DNA from: an uncultured Desulfovibrio sp.
Lineage (GTDB): Bacteria > Desulfobacterota > Desulfovibrionia > Desulfovibrionales > Desulfovibrionaceae
Direction: 5' to 3'
Assembly: GCA_900550745.1 (NCBI GenBank)
Contig: URTO01000143.1
Location: forward strand, 1-5,728
Length of the DNA: 5,728 nucleotides
Shown: piece after piece, positions 1 to 5,728 of the stretch
How the letters are laid out: each line of letters starts with the position of its first letter
Numbering within the stretch: position 1 is the stretch's first letter
Notes under the pieces: model-generated
The model's database searches: none
The model's input: only the letters and a program-made list of their open reading frames with translations
What the model was told of the DNA's origin: nothing
Position numbers and translations under genes: made by a program

Positions 1-10
1 GAGGAGGGGT

Positions 11-64
11 TTGGGGAGGGGAGAGGGAACTCTTCTGGAGAAGGGTTCCCTCTCCCCTCCCCAA
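11..64. terminator. Long near-perfect hairpin downstream of murA
   Basis: Positions 11-30 are exactly complementary to 45-64 (20 bp). After one T31/G44 position (G-U in RNA), 32-35 pairs with 40-43 around the loop TGGA at 36-39, giving a stem of about 25 bp. It begins 11 bases past the murA stop codon, so it is placed to end murA transcription or protect its 3' end. It lacks a T-tract on the murA (minus) side, where the bases after the stem are C-rich. On the plus side the sequence after the stem is only mildly T-rich. It is therefore not a classical rho-independent terminator. It may serve two convergent genes, or be a copy of a dispersed intergenic inverted repeat. The structure is certain; the role is inferred. 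Confidence 0.6.
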
Positions 65-75
65 TATGTTCTTCG

Positions 76-1326
<1,251 letters not shown>

Positions 1327-1404
1327 GAACTGTCCCTGTATGTGGGCCCGGAAAAGCCGGGTGTTGCCGGTTGGATGGAGGGTGCCCCGCGCAGGGGCGG
1401 ATGC

Positions 1405-1478
1405 GGCGCGATCCGCTTGTGGCGCAAACCGTACAGCTTGCCGAAGCTACCGGACGGGGCGCAGGCGCGATCCGTTTG
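1405..1478. repeat. 15-bp direct repeat in the murA leader region
   Basis: GGCGCGATCCGCTTG at 1405-1419 recurs as GGCGCGATCCGTTTG at 1464-1478 with one mismatch, 59 bp apart start to start. Between them lies a small hairpin, AGCTT (1435-1439) with AAGCT (1444-1448). Both copies fall within the predicted murA 5' leader. They could be a regulator site, a leader RNA element or chance in GC-rich DNA; no known motif is recognised. Apart from these and the promoters, the 310-bp spacer 1327-1636 shows no gene. Confidence 0.45.
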
Positions 1479-1499
1479 CGGAAGCTGGGGAAAGGATAT

Positions 1500-1529
1500 A
1501 AGATACTATCGGGTTCCTTGGCTGGTCAA
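1500..1529 (-). promoter_or_regulatory. Candidate sigma70-type promoter of murA
   Basis: Read on the minus strand, TTGACC (1529-1524) and TATCTT (1505-1500) lie 18 bp apart. An alternative -10, TAGTAT (1508-1503), would give a 15-bp spacer. This is the most AT-rich patch of the otherwise GC-rich murA upstream region. It would give a leader of roughly 165 bases before the murA start. The assignment rests on hexamer similarity only. Confidence 0.4.
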
Positions 1530-1574
1530 GGAGCATATTCGGGCCCGCCGGGTGCCCCGGAATGCGGAAATCGG

Positions 1575-1620
1575 AAAAATATTGCGGAAAGGCTTGACGT
1601 TAATGTGGCTCTGATATAAA
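1575..1620 (+). promoter_or_regulatory. Promoter of the tRNA-His gene
   Basis: TTGACG (1594-1599) is followed after 15 bp by TATAAA (1615-1620). An A/T tract (AAAAATATT, 1575-1583) directly upstream resembles an UP element, as is common for stable-RNA promoters. Transcription would start near 1627, about 10 bases before the mature tRNA 5' end. The spacer is short for sigma70, but the position before a tRNA gene makes the call reasonable. Confidence 0.65.
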
Positions 1621-1636
1621 AACCACAGCTGCATGT

Positions 1637-1713
1637 GGCGGATGTAGCTCAGTTGGCAGAGCATCTGGTTGTGGCCCAGAGGGCCGTGGGTTCAAGTCCC
1701 ATCATTCGCCCCA
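1637..1713 (+). tRNA. tRNA-His (anticodon GTG)
   Basis: All four arms fold. The acceptor stem pairs 1638-1644 with 1703-1709, including one G-U. The D stem is GCTC (1647-1650) with GAGC (1659-1662). The anticodon stem is TCTGG/CCAGA, with loop TTGTGGC and anticodon GTG at 1671-1673. The T stem is GTGGG/CCCAT with loop TTCAAGT. The extra 5' base G-1 (1637) sits opposite C73 (1710); this G-1:C73 pair is the hallmark identity element of bacterial tRNA-His for histidyl-tRNA synthetase. The 3' CCA is encoded at 1711-1713. It stands alone, with its own promoter and terminator. No duplication of its 3' end was noticed in the window, so there is no sign here of an integrated element using it as an attachment site. 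Confidence 0.97.
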
Positions 1714-1726
1714 CTCACTTGTCTTG

Positions 1727-1753
1727 AAAGACCCTGCTTCGGCAGGGTTTTTT
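1727..1753 (+). terminator. Rho-independent terminator of tRNA-His
   Basis: ACCCTGC (1731-1737) pairs with GCAGGGT (1742-1748) around a TTCG loop closed by C-G, the very stable UUCG tetraloop arrangement. It is followed directly by a T run (1748-1753), and the preceding AAAG can extend pairing into that run. It lies 13 bases past the tRNA CCA. Confidence 0.92.
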
Positions 1754-1814
1754 CATTTCTGCCCTCGTTTCCCCCCCCGCCGCGCCTTCCGGTTCTTCCC
1801 TGAAAAGGGACGAA

Positions 1815-1850
1815 GCCGCCGCCCCGTTGCCTACCCGGTGGCGCGGCGGC
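1815..1850 (-). terminator. Possible terminator hairpin between tRNA-His and xth
   Basis: GCCGCCGC (1815-1822) is exactly complementary to GCGGCGGC (1843-1850), giving an 8-bp all-GC stem with a 20-base loop. For leftward transcription from xth the stem is followed by TTCGTCCCTTTT, so its T-run is short and delayed. For rightward transcription a T6 run lies 11 bases away at 1862-1867. Two smaller hairpins are nearby: TCCCT-GAAA-AGGGA (1797-1810) and CCGCAT-ATG-ATGCGG (1891-1905). One of the three probably ends xth transcription; which one is not clear. Confidence 0.35.
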
Positions 1851-1922
1851 TCCGTGTTCCGTTTTTTATCGTGCGCATCGTTTTTGATCCCCGCATATGA
1901 TGCGGAGGTTCCGCCGTCCGCG

Positions 1923-2714
1923 CTATGCTATGGCCAATTCCAGCCCCACGGGGCAGTGATCCGAACCATAGACGTTGTTTTCTATCCACGCGTCCCGGAT
2001 GGCCGGGGCCAATTCCTCCGAAACGAAAAAGTAGTCGATGCGCCACCCGACGTTGTTGACGCGGGCGCGCTGTTTGTAAGACCACCACGAATATTGGTGC
2101 GGCTCGTCGCCGTGGACGCGGCGGAAGGTGTCCACATACCCGGCGGCGATGAAGGAATCCACCCAGGCGCGCTCGATGGGCAGGAAGCCGGAGTTTTCCT
2201 CGTTGGCCTTGGGCCGGGCGAGGTCGATGGGGCGGTGGGCCGTGTTGAAGTCGCCGCAGACCACGATGGGCTTGGTGCGGCGCAGCTCTTCGGCATGGGC
2301 AAGGAACGCGTCGTAATAGCCCATTTTATAGGCCAGCCGCCCGTCGTCCTTGGTTCCGTTGGGAAAGTAGACATTGAAGAAATGGAACGCGGGGTATTCG
2401 ATGTGCAAAAGGCGGCCCTCCCCCTGATAACGGGGATCGGGGAGCTCGCGGTGTACGGCGAGCGGTTCGAGGGCGGCCTTTGGGCGCGAGAAGACCGCGA
2501 CGCCCGAATAGCCCTTCTTGACCTGTGAGGCCAGCCATTCGGCATTCCAGCCTTCGGGGTTGCGGTGTTCTTCGGCGATCTGCGCGGGGTCGGCCTTGGT
2601 TTCCTGAAGCGCCACCACATCGGCGTCGGTGGTGGCGAACCAGTCCCAGTCGGGCTTGCCGCTCAGGGCGCGGAACCCGTTGACGTTCCATGAAACGAGA
2701 CGAATGGTATCCAT
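1923..2714 (-). CDS. xth: Exodeoxyribonuclease III / AP endonuclease (ExoIII family)
   Basis: This cytoplasmic, divalent-metal-dependent DNA-repair nuclease cuts 5' of abasic sites and trims damaged 3' ends in base-excision repair. The 263-residue product is a single EEP-fold domain of normal family length. Visible family motifs are N10 in SWNVNGFRA, metal ligand E38 in LQETK, Y116 in NVYFPNG, and D155 and N157 in GDFNTAH. Also present are W224-R-I-D227 in GWRIDYF, and the catalytic D252-H253 pair in SDHCP. The WWSYKQRARVNNVGWRIDYF stretch is typical of the ExoA-like branch. The start is set at the ATG just before DTIRLVSWN, where family homology begins. The frame stays open 48 codons further upstream to another ATG at 2858, but that extension is unlike the family. 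The ribosome binding site is weak (AAGAGA). It is divergent from the nucleotidase gene. Confidence 0.95.
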   Translation of the reverse strand: MDTIRLVSWNVNGFRALSGKPDWDWFATTDADVVALQETKADPAQIAEEHRNPEGWNAEWLASQVKKGYSGVAVFSRPKAALEPLAVHRELPDPRYQGEGRLLHIEYPAFHFFNVYFPNGTKDDGRLAYKMGYYDAFLAHAEELRRTKPIVVCGDFNTAHRPIDLARPKANEENSGFLPIERAWVDSFIAAGYVDTFRRVHGDEPHQYSWWSYKQRARVNNVGWRIDYFFVSEELAPAIRDAWIENNVYGSDHCPVGLELAIA

Positions 2715-2848
2715 AGTTTTCTCTTGGCAAAAGGAAAGGGAACCGGTAGGCACGGCTCCGGCGGCCTCAGGCTTTCGCCCCCGTATTCGGGGATGTTGCC
2801 GGGCTTGCGGGCGTTTCCAGAAAAGCCCCGCCGTGCCTTTTCCGCGGA

Positions 2849-2877
2849 AGGATTCCATTGCCCGTGCCGATTGTCAA
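2849..2877 (-). promoter_or_regulatory. Candidate promoter of xth
   Basis: On the minus strand a perfect -35 box TTGACA (2877-2872) is followed after 17 bp by AATCCT (2854-2849), a poor -10 match. It lies in the 209-bp divergent spacer and would give a leader of about 130 bases. A small hairpin CCCCG-TATT-CGGGG (2779-2792) lies inside that leader. No convincing promoter for the opposite gene was seen in this spacer. Confidence 0.3.
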
Positions 2878-2923
2878 ACGCGCTGCGTGCCGGCGGGGCC
2901 CGCCTACAACAAGGAAAAAAAGA

Positions 2924-4540
2924 ATGAAGAAGATCCGCTTGCCGTTGCCGGTTTTGCTCCTGCTGTGCCTTGCGGCGCCATCACAGGCGTTTGAGCTGAC
3001 GATCCTGCATACCAACGATGTCCATGCCATGTACGGCGGGACGACGGAAAACGGGACGGCCTGCTATGCGGCCCGGTGCCCCGGCGGGGCCGGGGGCGGC
3101 GTGCGCCTGAAGCAGGCCGTGGATACGGTACGCGCGGCAAAGCCGAATGTGGTGCTCCTTGATGCCGGGGACGAATTTCAGGGGACGCTGTTCTATACGC
3201 AGTTCAAGGGTGACGTGGCGGCGGAGATGCTTGACGCCTTGGGCTATACGGCCTTCACGCCGGGGAACCATGAGTTCGATGACGGCTGCGGCGAGTTCAG
3301 GCGTTTTGCGGAGCGGACGCGCGTTCCCGTGCTGGCCGCCAACCTGACGCTTCCGCCCGTATCCGGGGGCAGGCCGCCCACGCGCCCGTGGATTGTCGTG
3401 GAACGCCAAGGCCGCAAGATCGGCATTGTGGGGCTGGCCAACGAGGAAACGCCTTCCCTTGCCTCCCCCTGTAAGGAAGCCCGGTTCAGCCCGGCGGAAA
3501 CGGCCTTGCGCGAAGCGGCCGCGTCGCTCCGGGCGCAGGGGGTGGACATCATTATCGCACTGACCCATCTGGGGCTGGACGCCGACTGCGCCCTTGCGGA
3601 ACGGGTGGAGGGCGTCGATGTGTTCGTCGGCGGGCATACGCATTCCCTGCTTTCCAATACAGACCCCAAGGCCGCCGGGCCGTACCCCATTGTGAAGCGC
3701 TCCCCGTCCGGGGAACCCGTGCTGATCGTGACGGCGGCGTCCTCCTGCAAGCTGCTTGGGCATATTACGGTGGATTTCAACGACGCGGGCGTTGCACGGC
3801 GCTGGAACGACGAACCCATTGTTCTGGATGGCCGGAACGTCACCGTTCCGCCCGATGCGGAGCTTTCCGCCCGGCTGGAGGGCTATGCCGCCCAGTTGCG
3901 GTCGCTCATCGGACAGCCCGTAGGCAAGATTCTGCTTGCCGGGGACACGGGCGGGAGGCAGGTTGACCTTGAGGAAGATGCCCATCTCTGCCGCGTGCAG
4001 GAATGTTTGTCCGGCGACGTCCTTGTGGATTCCCTGCTCTGGGGGGCACGGGATAGCGGCGCGGACATCGCCTTGTCCGTGGGCGGTTCCGTGCGTTCCC
4101 CCCTGCATACCGGTGTGGTCACGATGGGCGACCTGCTGACGGCCATGCCGTTCGACAACACCCTTGTTGTCGGCGACCTGACCGGAAAACAACTGGCTGA
4201 GGCGCTTGAACATGGGGCGTCCGGCTACGAAAGCGGGGCGGGGCGGTTCCTGCAGGTCGCGGGGCTCACGTATTCGGTGGAACCCGCGAAACCGGCGGGA
4301 CAGCGCGTTTCCGCCGTGTCCGTCCGCACAAAGGCGGGCGGCTGGGAACCTCTGCGCCCGGAAGCGGTGTACCGCGTCGCCACGGTGGACTATGTGGCTG
4401 AGGGCGGTGACGGTTTCGCCGCCTTCAAGAAAATACGATGGCAGTACACGGGCCGCGCCCATAGCGAATGCCTGCGCGACTATATAGCCAAGGCCCCTGT
4501 GGAGGTCGGCCCCGGAGGACGGATTCAGGTTCTCCGTTGA
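2924..4540 (+). CDS. Secreted 5'-nucleotidase / UshA-type metallophosphohydrolase
   Basis: The 538-residue product fits the UshA/5'-nucleotidase family, which uses two metal ions to hydrolyse nucleotides or UDP-sugars in the periplasm. Residues 1-22 form a Sec signal peptide (KK..R, Leu-rich core, APSQA cleavage site). The N-terminal metallophosphoesterase domain (about 23-300) has D32 and H34 in HTNDVH, D83 in LDAGD, N115-H116 in GNHEFD, H215 in ALTHLG, and H238 and H240 in GGHTH. The C-terminal 5'-nucleotidase domain (about 330-530) has R357, R391 in VGGSVRSP, and the likely base-stacking F410 (PFDN) and F498 (GGDGF). The usual NGGGIR motif reads VGGSVR, so substrate range is uncertain. Several cysteine pairs suit an oxidising periplasm. 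The ATG is chosen because it starts the signal peptide, with AAGGA (2911-2915) eight bases upstream; a TTG at 2858 is the alternative. It appears monocistronic. Confidence 0.93.
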   Translation: MKKIRLPLPVLLLLCLAAPSQAFELTILHTNDVHAMYGGTTENGTACYAARCPGGAGGGVRLKQAVDTVRAAKPNVVLLDAGDEFQGTLFYTQFKGDVAAEMLDALGYTAFTPGNHEFDDGCGEFRRFAERTRVPVLAANLTLPPVSGGRPPTRPWIVVERQGRKIGIVGLANEETPSLASPCKEARFSPAETALREAAASLRAQGVDIIIALTHLGLDADCALAERVEGVDVFVGGHTHSLLSNTDPKAAGPYPIVKRSPSGEPVLIVTAASSCKLLGHITVDFNDAGVARRWNDEPIVLDGRNVTVPPDAELSARLEGYAAQLRSLIGQPVGKILLAGDTGGRQVDLEEDAHLCRVQECLSGDVLVDSLLWGARDSGADIALSVGGSVRSPLHTGVVTMGDLLTAMPFDNTLVVGDLTGKQLAEALEHGASGYESGAGRFLQVAGLTYSVEPAKPAGQRVSAVSVRTKAGGWEPLRPEAVYRVATVDYVAEGGDGFAAFKKIRWQYTGRAHSECLRDYIAKAPVEVGPGGRIQVLR

Positions 4541-4572
4541 CGAAACGGGAAACGGCATTCCCGCCGGGGAGA

Positions 4573-4603
4573 GGGCCTTTGGGGGACATCCGCCGGACGG
4601 CCC
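4573..4603 (+). terminator. GC-rich imperfect hairpin after the nucleotidase gene
   Basis: GGGCC (4573-4577) pairs with GGCCC (4599-4603). The flanking purine- and pyrimidine-rich runs (GGGGAGA and CTCCTCCC) extend the stem imperfectly. It starts about 30 bases past the nucleotidase stop. There is no adjacent T-tract, so intrinsic termination here is doubtful; it may instead protect the mRNA 3' end. Confidence 0.3.
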
Positions 4604-4628
4604 CTCCTCCCGATGCGGAGGCATTCGC

Positions 4629-4680
4629 TTTTGCAATGAAAGCTGCATTTCAACTGTCTGAAATGCAAAATGAATTTTTT
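4629..4680 (+). terminator. Candidate terminator of the nucleotidase gene
   Basis: TGCATTTCA (4644-4652) and TGAAATGCA (4659-4667) form a perfect 9-bp stem with a 6-base loop, followed 8 bases later by T6 (4675-4680). An alternative fold pairs TTTTGCA (4629-4635) with TGCAAAA (4664-4670) and shares the same 3' arm. It lies about 100 bases past the nucleotidase stop. The delayed T-run lowers confidence. Confidence 0.45.
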
Positions 4681-4692
4681 AGAAAGCCATCG

Positions 4693-4935
4693 AAAGGGCG
4701 AATGTCTCCCGGTACAGCCCGTCTTCCTTTTCGGGGTTGTGCCATAAAAATGGTTGATGCTTTTTTCTTGGCTGTGCCATAGGAAGCGATTGATGCTTTA
4801 TTTCCTGAAATTCCAAAGGAATAACCGATAAAATGCTCCGATTATGGAGCCCGTCAGCGGAAAAATGGGGAAAAGTTTCTATTTTCAGCATCCTGTTGGA
4901 ATAAAACAACCTGATCCCCTGACAGGGCCTTTTTC
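4693..4935. repeat. Intergenic element, copy A (about 240 bp)
   Basis: This stretch is collinear with copy B at a constant offset of 466-468 bp. Shared blocks include GTCTCC (4704-4709), TTGATG, TTCCAAAGGAA (from 4811), TAACCG, AAAATGC (4830-4836), TATTTTCA (4880-4887) and GACAGGGCCTTT (4921-4932). It contains a perfect small hairpin, GCTCC (4835-4839) with GGAGC (4846-4850). A 76-codon minus-strand frame crosses it, but it matches no family I recognise and its reading frame is broken by an indel in copy B, so I treat the element as non-coding. It could be a dispersed repeat, a remnant of a mobile element, or an RNA element. Confidence 0.65.
4737..4807. repeat. Imperfect 35-36-bp tandem duplication
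   Basis: GTGCCATA occurs at 4739-4746 and again at 4774-4781. TTGATGC followed by a T-rich run occurs at 4754-4760 and again at 4790-4796. The period is 35 bp, with one base added in the second unit. Only the second unit aligns well with copy B, so the doubling is specific to copy A. Confidence 0.7.
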
Positions 4936-4977
4936 TTTGAGGCTCTGTTCAAGTTTACGGTTGATAAAGAGAAGTAT

Positions 4978-5156
4978 GCTCCTTTAACCGCCGGAGGCGC
5001 GAGCGTCAGCGAGCTTTGAAGACGTCCCCCGCCGCATGGCAATGAGGCATGAAGGGGGTGAGGAGCGGCGAAATGTCTCGCGAAGCGCGGTCGAGAGCGG
5101 CGAAGCCGCACGAGACGAAGCGCCGTCAGCCGTTGCCGGAGGGAGCCTTTCACCGC
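4978..5156. repeat. GC-rich hairpin-dense segment flanked by CCTTTNACCGC direct repeats
   Basis: CCTTTAACCGC (4981-4991) recurs as CCTTTCACCGC (5146-5156), 165 bp apart. Between them are a GCGAGC direct repeat (4999-5004, 5009-5014) and CCCCC (5026-5030) facing GGGGG (5054-5058). There is also GTCTCG (5075-5080) with CGAGAC (5111-5116), enclosing GCGGC-GAA-GCCGC (5097-5109). It is clearly richer in GC than the repeat copies on either side. A 99-codon Arg-rich minus-strand frame runs through it but looks like chance readthrough. It is probably a dispersed non-coding repeat. Confidence 0.55.
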
Positions 5157-5159
5157 GCT

Positions 5160-5405
5160 GGAAGTGCGGCCGTCTCCACGGCAGAGTAATGTTCCGCTGA
5201 AACAGGGGCAGATGAACGACCTCTGATTGCCGTATCAGCCGGAAACTTTAAAACGGTTGATGTTTTTTCTTTGAAGTTCCAAAGGAAATAACCGGCAAAA
5301 TGCCTTAGGCTCGGACTCAGCCAAGGGGAAGGCCGGGAAAAAGGCTGTATTTTCACCGTACTGTGGAGATGAAACAGCCACATGCCATGACAGGGCCTTT
5401 CTGTC
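5160..5405. repeat. Intergenic element, copy B (about 240 bp)
   Basis: This is the partner of copy A, in the same orientation. Matching blocks are GTCTCC (5172-5177), GGTTGATG (5255-5262), TTCCAAAGGAA (from 5277), AAAATGC (5297-5303), TATTTTCA (5348-5355) and GACAGGGCCTTT (5389-5400). It has its own hairpins: GGCT (5308-5311) with AGCC (5319-5322), extended by CCTT/AAGG across a bulged A; an outer CCGGC (5292-5296) with GCCGG (5332-5336); and GGCTGT (5343-5348) with ACAGCC (5374-5379). A 111-codon minus-strand frame crosses it but is unlike any family I know and is probably not a gene. Confidence 0.65.
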
Positions 5406-5728
5406 TCCTCCTCTCGAACGATGTTGGATGATTGTTTCGTCTGCGGCATCGCTTCGGCAGGAGGCTTTTTTATGGATTCCCCCAAGTGTGGGGGGAACGG
5501 TGTGGAAGTTTGTTTGGCTGGGTTTATTATTCCCGGCCTTGGAGTATCTTGCTCTTCAAGTCCGTTGGAGCAGGTTTCCTATCCTTTTTAGTGCGAAGGG
5601 CTGCGTAATGGAGGATAAGAGAGTATGGAAAAAGTACATTGGCGTTTTTTAGAATGCCTATGGAATTTACCTTGATACTGTTTATTTCCCAATGTTCTTC
5701 CGGTTGGGATGATATGCCTGTAAGGCGC
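5406..5728. other. Less GC-rich tail without a recognised gene
   Basis: This stretch is visibly richer in A/T than the protein genes to the left. One plus-strand frame at 5428-5652 (74 residues, with a hydrophobic stretch VWLGLLFPALEYLAL near the middle) is open, but it has no Shine-Dalgarno sequence before its ATG and matches nothing I recognise. A 16-codon frame from 5625 does have GGAGG (5610-5614) ten bases upstream, but it is too short to support. A hairpin TTCCCCC (5477-5483) with GGGGGAA (5491-5497) lies inside the 74-residue frame. The stretch may be upstream DNA of a gene beyond the window. Confidence 0.4.

Noticed and set aside
2981..4648. 555-codon open frame on the minus strand opposite the nucleotidase gene
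   Set aside because: It fully shadows a well-supported gene, and its translation shows no domain or sensible composition.
4679..4909. 76-codon minus-strand frame over repeat A, with an apparent KHQ...AQP / KHQ...HNP repeat
   Set aside because: The peptide repeat is only the translation of the 35-36-bp tandem DNA duplication; the frame is not kept in repeat B.
4854..5153. 99-codon Arg-rich frame on the minus strand
   Set aside because: It runs across the end of repeat A and the GC-rich hairpin segment. The composition is that of translated repeat DNA and no ribosome binding site was evident.
4693..5405. CRISPR array
   Set aside because: There are only two diverged long copies and one 35-bp tandem pair without uniform spacers, and no cas genes are present.
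5150..5485. 111-codon minus-strand frame over repeat B
   Set aside because: The corresponding frame in repeat A is shifted by an indel, so the protein is not conserved between copies; no known motifs.
5557..5565. TTCAAGTCC, identical to part of the tRNA-His T-arm, as a possible attachment-site duplicate
   Set aside because: Only nine bases match, and the flanks do not continue the tRNA 3' end; short T-arm matches are common by chance.

Overview
The window is GC-rich chromosomal DNA carrying three housekeeping-type protein genes and one tRNA gene, followed by about 1.2 kb of gene-poor, repeat-bearing DNA at the right end. The high GC content, the Gram-negative periplasmic 5'-nucleotidase with a Sec signal peptide, and the style of the intergenic repeats fit a Desulfovibrionaceae-like (Desulfovibrio/Bilophila-type) bacterium. 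That assignment is an impression from sequence style, not a proof.

Layout. At 11-64 a very long near-perfect hairpin, with a G-quadruplex-capable purine tract on its left side, lies just beyond the 3' end of murA. murA (76-1326, minus) encodes UDP-GlcNAc enolpyruvyl transferase, the first committed enzyme of peptidoglycan synthesis. About 310 bp of divergent control region follows (1327-1636). It holds a candidate murA promoter and a 15-bp direct repeat on one side, and a clear tRNA promoter on the other. The tRNA-His gene (1637-1713, plus) is complete, with genome-encoded G-1 and CCA, and ends in a textbook UUCG-loop terminator (1727-1753). An exonuclease III/AP endonuclease gene (1923-2714, minus) follows, then a 209-bp divergent spacer, then a secreted two-domain 5'-nucleotidase/UshA-type phosphohydrolase (2924-4540, plus).

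From 4541 to 5728 I find no convincing gene. This stretch holds two possible terminator hairpins, two diverged direct copies of a roughly 240-bp element (4693-4935 and 5160-5405, conserved blocks at a constant offset of 466-468 bp), a GC-rich hairpin-dense segment between them (4978-5156), and a less GC-rich tail.

The genes do not form one operon: orientations alternate (minus, plus, minus, plus), so each is probably its own transcription unit. MurA acts in cell-wall synthesis, tRNA-His in translation, the exonuclease in base-excision repair, and the nucleotidase probably in periplasmic nucleotide or UDP-sugar salvage. I did not find a new defence or mobile system. The most noteworthy material is the repeat pair at the right end and some non-consensus residues in the nucleotide-binding domain of the nucleotidase.
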